Source: Hyperoodon ampullatus (Eukaryota > Chordata > Mammalia > Artiodactyla > Ziphiidae). Taken from it: DNA of 64,000 bases. Under the pieces are notes generated by a model. It saw nothing but the letters and a program-made list of their open reading frames with translations, was not told the DNA's origin and searched no databases. Position numbers and translations under genes: made by a program. Positions 45,451 to 57,939 of the stretch are shown one piece after another. The stretch spans positions 69,835,783 to 69,899,782 of the forward strand of contig OX457063.1 of assembly GCA_949752795.1 (NCBI GenBank), read 5' to 3'. The first letter of the stretch is position 1. Every line of letters begins with the position of its first letter.

Positions 45451-46959
45451 TCTCAGTTTAGAGCTAAAGGAAGAAAGAGGAGAGGGCTGGAGCCAGGCAG
45501 GTGATGGAAAGTGAGAGTACCATGTAGCCTAGGATTTACAACTTGCTAAGGAGGCCAACACAAAAACAGTGTTTCCTTAAGCAAGAGTCTGTCATTTTCT
45601 CCTTATTTCTTTCTAGCTCCTGACCTAGTAGCAGTCTGGGAGGGAGGGCGAGGTACATCCAACATAGAAGTTACTGTAATTTGTCTGCCATGACATGGAT
45701 TGTCCCTGCTTCTCGATTTCTCCACTCCCAAAGTTGGTGACTTTTCACTTCAGCTGTTTCCCCTGATGCATACAGACATGCTTGACACAGGGGCCAATGG
45801 ACTCTTCTTCAATTCAGGTCAGACAGTGAGTTCACAGAGACAGGAGTCTATTGTTAAGAATATATAAAGTGGAAAAAAGAAAGCAGAAAAGACCACAATG
45901 GTCAGAGAAAAGGAAATGATAAGAGAATACTATCCATTTAGAGAGAGAGTTTTAGACTGGCCACTCTTTTGCAACATTTTACATAATAAAGGCTCGGTAA
46001 TTGATAATTGTCAAAATTCATGATTCTGAGGCAGTAGAATGGTCCTGGCATTTAGCAGAATGAGAGGCAACTGAGCACAAAATGGTCTGCAAGTGAACAG
46101 TACCCACCTGACAAACATCTCTGGGCCAGGGACAATCCATAATTGTCCTTCAAATATGGGTCTCACATTAAAGAAAGAAATCCTATATAAAACAATATCA
46201 GGTCTCTTACCTGAGGATAGATTAAGATCTGAAAGACAGTTCTTTTTGGAGATTGCAGTCCAGAAAGTCAAGAACGTTTCTTCCAGAGTTGCCACGGCAA
46301 CATCTCCTTCTTATAACATGGAGGAAGATAAAGGTCATGTTGGTGGGCTGTTTAAACGTTGCTCTGATCATGTCTTTTATTTCCATGGGGGAAAGGGGAA
46401 AAAGGGCAATAGGCAGGAACAAAATAAGAATGGAAAATAAAATAAAAGAGATAAAGGGATTCCTGTGAGTGATTTTCCAAATAGACTTTGTTATTGAAGG
46501 ATTCATATTAATTCAATTGGATTTAAAGTCTAATAGGAGAATCTAAAATGAAATCTCTGACACTTCAAGGTGTAATAAGTGTTTAAGTATAAGATGATGC
46601 AAAGGCTACTTTTGTGTTGTGGAGAGGTACTTTAAACTAGATTTGTAGGAAGAGAAGAGGCTACAAAAGCCATCACTTAAGATGTAGACCAAGTGAAAAA
46701 ACAGGTTTTCTTTAAATTAATACAGCTTCTTTTGGTGATTTCTACTCAATATTTCAACCCACACTTTAGAATTATAAAAAAACCTCTGTTAAATTAGAGA
46801 ATGGGGTGATACCCAGCCAGGAAAATAGAAACACAGAGGTAGTTTAACAGAATTTAGTATTGGAGACTAGTTTTCAGATATGCAGTTATTGAAAAAGTTA
46901 AATAAAGCAGACATTATGTTCTGTATATTTTACCCCTGTGCTCCCTAAACACACACAGA
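45451..46959. other. Unassigned non-coding DNA with an RFX-type palindrome
   Basis: Open frames near 46093-46506 lack any family resemblance. An X-box-like palindrome lies at 46288-46301. Confidence 0.45.
46288..46301. promoter_or_regulatory. RFX X-box-like palindrome
   Basis: GTTGCCACGGCAAC differs from the ideal X-box GTTGCCATGGCAAC at one central base and keeps both half-sites. No recognised repeat covers it. Confidence 0.55.
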
Positions 46960-47375
46960 GTGGAGGGGACAGAGAGTCAAGCCAGAGATTAGCAAAAACA
47001 GGAGCTGTATCCTGGTCACCCCACTGCTGGAGGGACAAAGGGAGAAGGTAGTGGGTACAGGACTCCAGGGGCCAGGCAACCTGGTGGGAGCAGTAACCAC
47101 GGTAAGGCAGACTGGCAGGCTCTAGGACCACGGAAGGGACAAGTTACTGCTGGAAATATGATCCAAATCAGAGAGAGGGAAAAGGAGGGAGAGAAGAAAA
47201 GAAGGAGGGGAGAGAGAGAGAGAGAGAGAGAGAGAAAGTTTTTTCCATTTTCCCACCAGTGCCTCCCATTGGCCAAACCTAACAAGAACCTTGTCAAGGG
47301 AGCCTGGGAAGTACTATTGCATGGATCAGCCTCCATGCAGGGTAGAGGAAGGGTGCTGAATGGATCTTAGAGACA
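46960..47375 (+). repeat. Unclassified old interspersed repeat, copy 2
   Basis: Partner of 3230-3700. A (GA)n purine tract (47212-47235) interrupts it. Confidence 0.5.
47212..47235. repeat. (GA)n microsatellite
   Basis: A GA run within a longer purine-only tract (about 47163-47238). Confidence 0.9.
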
Positions 47376-48005
47376 GGCAAATAAATCAGCAAAGAGAGTG
47401 TGGGAACATGAGAGAAGGCTAAAATTATGGACTAGTGAAAAGTCTGAATTATAAAGTACTTGAAAAGAAATGCTAATTTATTACTTCAGAATGCATATTA
47501 TATTAGACATTTTGTTTAGGGGGTCTGAGATTGTCCTAAAAAGGCCAATATCTTGGGTTTGAAGTCCAGAGATCCTGGGTGCTGCTTTCTAAAGTATAGA
47601 ATCTGTGGCATCAAAGACAGCATCATTTAAGTTAGAGCAACTCTTTTCTAGTATCAGAATGAGATTCACCAGGATAAAAAATTTGGAGAATAGAGTGAAT
47701 CTCTTTGCTGAATAACTAATTATACTTCTAAATTATTGCAAATAAATATACACAATATCTGATTCAATTTGAAGAATTGATCAGAAAAGTGATTGCAGTT
47801 GAGCTACAAGAAAAATTAGTGGAATGTTGATGCCAGCTCTATGCTAGAATCCCAGAATATCATCTTTGAATCTAGAGCAGTGTCTCTGGACAACCTCTAT
47901 GGTTACTATCTTTTCACTGCCTCTCCTTGGACTATTCTAGAGGTAGATGTCTTCTTGAGGCAACTCGTGACATTTCCAGACTGTTCTGTGTCAAAGAAAA
48001 TCATC
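47376..48005. other. Unassigned non-coding DNA
   Basis: No gene or repeat recognised. Confidence 0.5.
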
Positions 48006-48955
48006 TGAACAGAAATTAAACTGGTGAAGGCAAATTTTATTCAGGAACTATTGTGATAGGGAAAGACAGACCTCAGTATAGAATTGTGCTCTATTCCAAA
48101 TATAAGAAGGAATAGAGCACACCCACAAAGGAAGTGGGTGTTACAGACAAGGAGCAGAGTGGGGGTCAGTGGATAAAAGTTACCAACAGGGAACATCAAG
48201 GATAAGGGGGATTCTGGCTAAACTGACTTGATAGGATTCTTGCTGCAGGCAAGGCAGGGTGATAAGATATCGAGGGCAAAGGGGAGTAGAATATGCCACT
48301 CCAAAATATGTCATTTTTGGCATATTGATCGTTTTGAATTAAAGTTACTTGAGAAACAGTTGGTGCAAGAAACACACTCTGACCCTTCTTTGTCCCCCTG
48401 AAGAAAGGAAATAAATCTCGCATGTGAAAGGTGCCCTTCCTGTACCAGGAGGGTAAAGGCATCCTCATCACCAGAGAGAGGGAATTAAGGGTGGAGAAGA
48501 CTATAAAAGCAAACTGTTACTTCTTCACTAATTGACTACCCCAAGCCCATACTTTGTTTTTTCAATTCTTCACAGATTTACTGTTTCTTTGTCTAAAAGG
48601 TATAAAAAAGTTGTCTGCTTTGGTCCCATCTTAGTGTCTCATATTTTTATGGGGCTCTTGTATGTGCAAAATTAGAATTGTCTTTCTCCTGTTAATCTGT
48701 CTTATGTCAATTTTATTATTAGACCAGCCAACAAACCTAGAAGGGAAGAAGGGAAAAGTTTTCCACCCCTACAGGGGTGATGGGTGAGGAATTTGATCAG
48801 CTATCAAGGGTGGGGAATTTTCACTAAACAGACCCAGCACTATTTTTGCTAACACTGGACTAAATGGGCCAAGGACAGAGCCCAAGTTTGGATCTAGACA
48901 AAAAGAAAACGCAGAGAAGCCAGACCAAAGTTCAGTCAAGGAGAGAATCCTGTCA
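48006..48955 (-). mobile_element. ERV LTR (outer), split by another LTR
   Basis: Left TGAACAG (complement ends CTGTTCA), with AATAAA on the minus strand at 48036-48041. The text on both sides of the inner LTR is continuous in type ('...aagatatcgagggcaaaggg' then 'gggtgaggaatttgatcagc'). The right end, near 48955, is approximate. No coding remnants. Confidence 0.6.
48287..48773 (+). mobile_element. Solo ERV1-type LTR (inner)
   Basis: It begins TAGAATATGCCACTCC (TG decayed to TA) and ends CCCCTACA. It has a TATAAAAG box at 48502-48509 and a 'tctcctgttaatctgtctta...attattagaccagccaaca' U5-like end, as seen in mammalian class I ERV LTRs. Flanks ggggag/ggggtg (48281-48286 and 48774-48779) fit a 6-bp duplication with one mismatch. 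Confidence 0.8.
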
Positions 48956-49350
48956 TCTGCTAGCAAAATTTTCATTGTGTAGAACTATCTAGGGTCATAT
49001 ACAGTAAGATTGGTCTTTTTGCTCCATGATGTTCCTTCATACGTTGAAAGATAGAAGTCATGTGCTCCTCACCTTGACTTTTTTCAGGCTAAACATCTCC
49101 CAATTCCTCACAAATTCCTTCTGTTAGCATTCCATTGACCATTCTGCTTGGTTTTTTTCCCCTGCCATCCTTATTAGTGTCTTATACTTGATACAAACCT
49201 AAAGCTTACTTAATCTGAGGCTTTATCACATTCCAATGATTTAGAGGCTCAATCCGTGATCTCTCAGGGTAATTTGTAACTCTAGTATCTCAACCAGCCT
49301 GGTTGTATATTTGTTAGTCTCTTGTATTACATTATGTGTTTGTGAAAAGC
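48956..49350. other. Unassigned non-coding DNA
   Basis: No gene or repeat recognised. Confidence 0.5.
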
Positions 49351-49395
49351 AGGGATTGTGTCTTTTTTTTTTTTTTTTTTTAGGGATTGTGTCTT
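49351..49395 (-). mobile_element. Poly(A)-only retro-insertion (poly T on plus)
   Basis: The 14-bp sequence agggattgtgtctt occurs at 49351-49364 and again at 49382-49395, separated only by T. The T-run spans 49363-49381. This is what L1 machinery would leave after inserting nothing but a poly(A) tail. A tandem duplication with T expansion is the alternative. Confidence 0.75.
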
Positions 49396-49519
49396 GATCG
49401 TTTGTTTTATCTTACCTTCCACAATGCTTAGGATAATGTGTGTATATAGTATAGCAGTATGTAGCATACAGAAGGAACACAAAAAGTAATCTACTGAAGG
49501 TCATGATCCCATGCTCTAC

Positions 49520-49765
49520 CCACAACTCTTGGGCCCTTCAACAGCTCTGTGTCTTTTCCTCATGCTGTTCCCCATTGCCTTGAACGGTCTTTTCCTTTTA
49601 TCTTTATAGACAACTCCTTCTCTTTCAAGATTCAGCTTAAATATCACTTATCCTCCCTAGCTATCTTTGGCTCTCCCTATCCCAGAAGTCTGACCCTCTA
49701 AAAGCAGAATACATTTCTCCCTTATTTGTATTCCTACGATATATAATTCATTCTTTGTTATGTAG
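49520..49765 (+). mobile_element. L2 LINE fragment
   Basis: 'tcctcatgctgttccccatt', 'ccttgaacggtcttttcctt', 'caagattcagcttaaatatc'. Confidence 0.85.
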
Positions 49766-49767
49766 AA

Positions 49768-49985
49768 AGAACCTTTGGTGTGAGAGTCAGGCAGATTTAT
49801 GTTTGAAACTCAATTATCACTTGTGGTCTTGCATATTTCGTCTTTTTTAGTGCTCAGTGTTTTGTTAAAATATGAAATTTAGGATGATAATTATTTATTT
49901 CTCTGATTTCTTGAAGGGTTAAATAAAATAGTAAGTGTTCAGAACTTTGCCTAAATCCTGGCACATACTGGGTGCTCAATTTTTA
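49768..49985 (+). repeat. MIR SINE relic
   Basis: 'gagagtcaggcagatttatg', then 'gggttaaataaaatagtaag' and the terminal 'ctggcacatactgggtgctc'. Confidence 0.75.
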
Positions 49986-50159
49986 TCTATCATAATGGCA
50001 TTTATATTCTTGTATTTTAGTTTTGTGGGCATCTATATACCTGCTATATTTTAATTGAATCTTACTTTTGTATCCCCAGAACAAAGGACTGAAAAGGTCT
50101 ATTGAATTAAATTGTTTTCTTTTTATTACACAAGTACTTTTGTGACGCTGAACACTTTA

Positions 50160-50355
50160 TATCTGCACTATCCAATATGGTAGCCACTAGTCACATGTGA
50201 TTATATTTAAATTAGTTAAAATTAAATAGAATTAAAATTCAGTTCCTTATTTAAACAATGTCCACAGGTGGCTGGCAGTTACTGTATTGGACAGTGCAGA
50301 TTTAAGAACATTTTCATCTTTGCAGAAAGTTCTTTTGGACTGTGCTGCTCTAGAT
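50160..50355 (-). mobile_element. Palindromic hAT-type miniature element
   Basis: 'ctgcactatccaatatggta' near the left and 'tattggacagtgcagattta' near the right are inverted copies. The outer 'gaaagttcttttggactgtg' is the usual far end. Confidence 0.75.
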
Positions 50356-50586
50356 TGCAGTAGTACTGCTTCTACCTCAGCATAATATTTCCAGCTTGGT
50401 CACCTATCTCCTCCATCATTCTGGATCCTATATTTGTAGCAATCCAACTATGGTTTAATTTCACTTTTGAGCAGCCAAACCATACAACTAATTTATGTAG
50501 AATTTACAATAAATTAAATTACCAAGTGCTTTAACTTTTTTCTTTATAGTGCTTTCATAATATTTTGAAAGTATTGACTATACCAA

Positions 50587-50795
50587 GTGTTGGCAACTTT
50601 TTCTGTAAAGGGCCAGATACTAAATACTTTAGGCTTTGCGGGCCATACCGTCTCTGTTGCAACTACTCAACCCTGCTATTGTAGCATGAAATCAGCCATA
50701 GACACTACATGATAGTATGGGTGTGGCTGTTTTATTTATAAACTAGGTTGTGGGCCACAGGTAGTTTCCAAGGCCAGGTCTATTTTCACAGACTT
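50587..50795 (+). mobile_element. hAT-type miniature element
   Basis: 'tttttctgtaaagggccaga', 'ttaggctttgcgggccatac' and 'gttgcaactactcaaccctg' match a common mammalian hAT non-autonomous element. Confidence 0.85.
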
Positions 50796-51009
50796 CACTG
50801 CTTCCTTTAGTGACATAGCCAGTCCTCTCTACCCTTCCCCCCTTTTTCTTTTGGATCAAAATAAGTCTACCTCTAAACACTTTTTAAATTTTTTTTGCCA
50901 GATTGGAGAGAATCCAATGTCAGTTGGTACTAGGGGCTCACCTTCTCAAAGATTTCATCAGAATTCTGAAGGTTTACAGAGACCCCAGAAAATAGAGATA
51001 TTAAGAGGC

Positions 51010-51135
51010 GCTAACGTAGTATGCTTACTGTGTACCAAGCATTGTTTAAATCCATTACACCAATTAGCTCTTTTAAACCTCACAACAACCTGCTTTATCG
51101 ATGAGGCAAAGAAGGTAAACCCAATCTAGACAGCC
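51010..51135 (+). repeat. MIR/L2-like relic
   Basis: 'tactgtgtaccaagcattgt', 'acctcacaacaacctgcttt', 'atgaggcaaagaaggtaaac'. Confidence 0.6.
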
Positions 51136-51208
51136 GCACAGTATTAGTCTCTACACAAGCTTGCTTCCAGGCAGTGCTTGTGTCCTCGCTTTGACCTCCA
51201 AACTCTTT

Positions 51209-52895
<1,687 letters not shown>

Positions 52896-52910
52896 ACCTC
52901 CAAACTCTTT

Positions 52911-53132
52911 CTTTTTCTTTCTTTCTTTTTTTTTTTTTTTGCGGTACGCGGGCCTCTCACCGTTGTGGCCTCTCCCGTTGCGGAGCACAGGCTCCGGACG
53001 TGCAGGCTCAGCGGCCATGGCTTACGGGCCTAGCTGCTCTGCAGCATGTGGGATCTTCCCGGACCGGGGCACGAGCCCGTGTCCCCTGCATCGGCAGGCG
53101 GACTCTGAACCACTGCGCCACCAGGGAAGCCT
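52911..53132 (-). mobile_element. CHR-type SINE, short form
   Basis: Reverse copy inserted in the right TSD of the PCGF5 retrocopy. It duplicated caaactcttt (52901-52910 and 53133-53142). CT-rich tail. Confidence 0.96.
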
Positions 53133-53142
53133 CAAACTCTTT

Positions 53143-54529
53143 TTTAATCTGAATACTCTCACTCCCTCCTCTCGTTGCTCCCTGAGGCCTTCACTCATAC
53201 ACATCCCCCAAACTCAGGAGATTAGCATAAATTCTTCAAAGCTCTGTAAAAGATAGGAGTGTAGTTGTCTTCTAGCAGCTTCTTCTAAGCTACAAAAATC
53301 TATTCTTTTGGTGAACCCACTGGACATAATTTTAGTCCTCTTTTACTTGTCCTTTCAGCATTTGACATGGTGGTCACTCCTTCCTTCTTGAAGTCTTTTC
53401 TCCTGACCCCTGTGATGCCCACATCTGGCTTTCCTCCCATCCTTCAGGCCAGTCTTTCTCAGTCTCTTGGAAATCTTCTCTTTTAACCTTTAAGGACTGG
53501 TCTCCCATTCTTACTTTCCTCCCTCCTCTGCACACTTTCTCTGGGTGATCTCATAAGCCCTAATGCTTTAACTATTATTTGCATGAGGATGGTTCCCACA
53601 TCTTTATCTCCAGAACTTCCTGAGCTCCAGTCTTACCATCCACGCAAGCAACTTGTCCATCTGGTTGTCTCATGAGTACATACAGCTCAGCATTTCTCAA
53701 ACAAATAATTATTTTCCCTCTTAAGCCTGCTGTTTCTCTTATATTGCCTTCCTTTTTTTTTTTTTTTTTTTTGCGTTACACGGGCCTCTCACTGCGGGCC
53801 TCTCTCCCGTTGCGGAGCACAGGCTCCGGACGCGCAGGCTCAGCGGCCATGGCTCACGGGCCCAGCCACCCCGCGGCACGTGGGATCTTCCCGGACCGGG
53901 GCATGAACCCGCGTCCCCTGCATCGGCAGGCGGACTCTCAACCACTGTGCCACCAGGGAAGCCCCCATTCAGCAACTTTTTGATCACAGGTTGTTGTTAA
54001 CTTTCTATCATATTTCTCACAGTGATTGTTTAAAATCTTCTCCAAGTTCCTCAAGCCTCCAATTCTATACTAGCCTCTCTGGTTTGAAGTCATCAGTAGA
54101 AGCCCACAGTTCATTCCACTGAGGTTCATCCTCTTTCTCTTTCTTCTTTCTTTCAGGATGCAATACCTTCCAAGCCTAGACCTTCCATCTATGGTATGAC
54201 CCCACCTCTTCTTCCAGGACATCACTTCATTAATTGTGCCCCCCTCTTACTTCTTTAACCATAAACAATCCTCTCTTTAATGGCACATTAAAAAATTACT
54301 CTTACTCTTGTAACTGCCAAGGCTTTATTTGCATTTTACTTTCTTGTATTTGGATTTCACTCCCTTCACTCACTCAAATGTGGGTCTCAGAAATACTGGT
54401 CACAAAAATCAGTAAGTATTTTATAAACACTCAGTTTAATCCCCTTCTGTTAGTTATCATTTTCACTACTTCTCTATAGCTTTTGATACTCCTTGTTTCC
54501 AAGTAAAAGCAAATGGCCAGAACTCCAAG
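53143..54529. other. Unassigned; possibly old LINE text, with a SINE inside
   Basis: 53380-53680 ('ctggatttcag'-type pyrimidine-rich text; 'atctttatctccagaacttc', 'catctggttgtctcatgagt') resembles an old mammalian LINE, but the family is uncertain. Confidence 0.4.
53753..53965 (-). mobile_element. CHR-type SINE, short form
   Basis: Reverse copy, T-run 53753-53772, complete head. No TSD is visible, unlike the other short copies. Confidence 0.95.
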
Positions 54530-54755
54530 CAAGGTCTCTGAATTTAGAACCAGCTTTGAACTTGGACTCTTCAACTAAACTAGCTATGAAATCTTGTATT
54601 TTAACCTCTCTGAGCCTTAGTTTCCACATCTCCAAATGAGAACTTTTATATATACCTTCATGTTTCTTAGGAAGATAAAATGAAATTATTACTATAAAGT
54701 TCTGAGCATGTTTCTGATGAATAAGGAATCTTCAATAAATGACAGCTATCTCTGT
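54530..54755 (+). repeat. MIR SINE relic
   Basis: 'ttttaacctctctgagcctt', 'agtttccacatctccaaatg', then 'gatgaataaggaatcttcaa'. Confidence 0.75.
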
Positions 54756-55589
54756 TATATCATTAACACAGTGTCTGATACATAGTAATTTGTTTCTGTT
54801 TTCCTCCCCCAACTTCTCTTATTTTATGTGATGTTTCATATTATTTGTTTTCCATTTACTTTTTGGACAGATATTTTCTTCTTTCATTGGTCTTGTCTTC
54901 TAACTCTATGTTTCCAAACTTAATCCTTAGACCACTTATTTTATCTTTTTATAGTTGTGTCTTTGTCCAGTTGTATCCTCTCCTGCATTTTCTACTATCA
55001 TATTTATGCCAGGGATATCACGATCTATGTCTCTAGTGCCAAGTATTTTAAATCAAAGATTATAAAATTACAGAATATTTGAACACATGATCATTATAAA
55101 AATTCAAATAACAAATATATAAAGAGTAAAACATGAAATTTCCTCTCCCCACCAACATCTACTCTTAGAACATCTGCTATGTCTTTTGGGTTTAGAGGGT
55201 GGGACATGTGTTATTATTATACAGATTTTTCTGTGTATTTTTATCCAACCAATAAGCAACAACATAGAGGATTTGATTTTTTAACATAATGTAATCCTAA
55301 ATTCTTAATCTGCATTTCCATTTTCGTGTTATAAACTTTCACCTGGGTATCCCAGTGTAAAATTGACGTGCACGCTGTACAAAAGTACACTCACGTCCCT
55401 TCCTGAACAGCATCTACTCCTGACTTCTCTGTCTGCTTGGTCCTTGCGGATAAACTTAGTCACTTTGCCCTCTCCCTCTCCTTTATCCCCCACCACATCA
55501 AACCGTTTGCCAAGTTGTATAAATTCCAACTCTACAGTGTCTCTTTTGTCCTGTTTCTTAAATTCTCTGAGATATTTTGGATCACACTG
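54756..55589. other. Unassigned non-coding DNA
   Basis: 55060-55260 ('aaaattcaaataacaaatat...cctctccccaccaac') may be an old repeat. No gene seen. Confidence 0.45.
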
Positions 55590-55870
55590 ATAGTGTGATT
55601 CAGACTACCAATTTGTATAAGAATTGCTTTGTATTTCAGTTTTGTAGGAAAGGTTTTTCTCCCTTCCTAGACCAGTGCCAAGTTTTAGACTCTTGTTTGT
55701 TCTTCCATTCTGTGTTTCCCCCATCACACTTTAATTCTTTATCACACTCTCTGCTTTTGCTACTGCAGTAGAAGCTCCTCAAGAGCAGAGACCACATTCC
55801 TCACTTTCAGTTTCTTAATAGGTTCTCCATCTTGGACATTTATGTTCCCTTTTCAGTGCTAAATCAAACA
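55590..55870 (+). mobile_element. L2 LINE fragment
   Basis: 'agaagctcctcaagagcaga', 'gaccacattcctcactttca' match the L2 3' 'gggcagggacc' region. Confidence 0.6.
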
Positions 55871-55895
55871 ATGGTGCTTCTTACCATTGATTTTT

Positions 55896-56353
55896 AAAAA
55901 TTTTTATTGGGATATAGTTGATTTACAATGTTGTGTTAGTTTCAGGTGTACAGCAAAGTGAATCAGTTATACATATACATACATCTACTCTTTTTTAGAT
56001 TCTTTTCCCATATAGGTCATTACAGAGTATTGAGTAGAGTTCCCTGTGCTATACAGTAGGTCCATATTAGTTATCTATTTTATATATAGTAGTGTATGAA
56101 TGTCAATCCCAGTCTTCCAATTTATCCCTCCCCCTCTTACTCCCCCAGTAACCATAAGTTTATTTTCTACGTCTGTAACTCCATTTCTGTTTTGTAGGTA
56201 AGTTCATTTGTAGCCTTCTTTTCGATTCTACCTATAAGTGATATCATGATTTTATATTTTTTGCTATACAGTAGGTTCTCATTAGTTATCTACTTTATAT
56301 ATAGTAGTGTATATATGTTAATCCCAATCTCTCAATTCATCACCCCCCCCCCC
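55896..56353 (-). mobile_element. L1 3' end with internal duplication
   Basis: Antisense L1 3' UTR ('tattgggatatagttgattt', 'cagcaaagtgaatcagttat'). A block of about 85 bp ('gctatacagtaggt...taatccc') is present twice, at about 56050-56135 and 56264-56350. The insertion is framed by a perfect 13-bp TSD accattgattttt (55883-55895 and 56354-56366) and ends in a C-run. Confidence 0.9.
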
Positions 56354-56369
56354 ACCATTGATTTTTGAA

Positions 56370-56905
56370 CTTGATTTGATGAAATGTGGGTGTCTTCCTG
56401 CCTTAGTCTGTTCTGCACATCTTGGGAGAAAATATTCATAAAACCCAGCTCCAATCATGTCATTCTTTTGCTGAAACTGTTTGTTGGCTCCCCACTGACT
56501 ACTGAATATGTATACAGTTCTTCTCTTGGTGTCAAGGCCTTTCATGATATGATTCCAAAATATCTTTCTGGTTTATCTACTCCCGGTTGTCATTCCCTAA
56601 GCTCTAGATTACTCATATTCCTCCCAGTCCTTGCTAGTCAAGTTTTCATAGGCCTTATTCTCTAGCTTTGCTGTCTTTCTAAGACTCTGTCTATATTTAG
56701 GAGCCCTGCCTCCATCTCCATTTATAGATATTCTACCCATCTTAAAGCTTCATTTCAAATGACACCACCCATAATCCTGCTGGAATTAATCATATTTTAT
56801 CTTTTTTCCCAGCTGTTTGGGACTTTGTCAGCAGCGACCCTATCTTGGTCGTCTGTGTACTTCTTGCAATGTCTTGCACAGTGCATGGATATATGGAAAA
56901 TTAGG
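56370..56905 (+). mobile_element. L2 LINE fragment
   Basis: 'ctccaatcatgtcattcttt', 'ggctccccactgactactga', 'caaggcctttcatgatatga', ending 'gtcttgcacagtgcatggat'. Confidence 0.85.
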
Positions 56906-56999
56906 TGTCAAGAGTTGCTGATGGAGGCAAACACATAACTTTTGGGGGGTGGGTAACTACTTCTGGAGGGAGAAAATAGGGAATAATAGCAATTAATGA

Positions 57000-57640
57000 A
57001 TTTTTAATTTATCCAATACATATTTATTGGATAGATACTCTGTACTGGGCACTGTGCTAGGCACTGAAATGTCATGGAAAATGGGCAACATTACCTCTGT
57101 CCTCAAAGAGTTTAAAATTAAGAAAAGAGAACAATTGTAATAAATAATTAAAGAGTAGAGGAAGTATAAGGTACAGTGGGGACACATAGCTGAAGAGTCT
57201 GACCTGCCTGCTGAGGATGGGGGAAGTGACAAACTGAAGGAAATACAGGATCTAGCCACAGACAATGGGGTAGGTGTGGCAGATTGTTTTATACAGAGAA
57301 AATAGTAAGTCTAATGGCCTTGTGGTTAGAATTCACGGGACGCATGAAACAAGTTTGGTGCAGCTGGTGTATAGAGTAAGCAGAGTGGCAAGAGACATAG
57401 TGAAGAGGTCCAATCACAGAACCATGTAAACCATGGTAAGGAGTTTGAATTTTTCCACTAAAGGACAATAAAAAACCATTAAAAGATTTTGAAGCAGGGA
57501 ATGACTTGATTAGATTTATGTTTTGCCAGTTTCCTTTTGGTGTGGAAATAGAGGTAGAATAAATTCAAGGAGATATATTAAAAGTTGTTTTAGAAATCCA
57601 AGCAAGGTGGAGAGAGAGAAAGAATATGAATGAATGATGA
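57000..57640 (-). mobile_element. L2 LINE fragment
   Basis: Antisense L2 with 'acatatttattggatagata', 'ggcactgtgctaggcactga', 'taaaccatggtaaggagttt', 'caggtgatgacttgatt'-like text near 57500. Confidence 0.9.
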
Positions 57641-57692
57641 CAATAACTTATCTTAGGGATGTAGCTGTGCAGATTTGAAAAATGTTTAGGAG

Positions 57693-57912
57693 ACTGCACA
57701 GCATAGTAGTTAAAAACTATGGCTTTCTAAATTTTCACTTCATATTTTTTAGGTGAACAACTTGGCAAGTTAGCTAACATCCCTAAGGTCAAGTTTCCTC
57801 ATCTCTAAAAATGGGAATAATAAAGAATTCAACTACATAATGCACGTAAAAGCTTTTTGCACAGCCCTTGGCACATAGTAATCACTCAGTAAAATATTAC
57901 TTGTTATTATTA
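57693..57912 (+). repeat. MIR SINE relic within L2
   Basis: 'gcacagcatagtagttaaaa', 'caagtttcctcatctctaaa', 'cttggcacatagtaatcact'. Confidence 0.85.
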
Positions 57913-57939
57913 GAATTAACACAACTTGAGTGACTGGGA

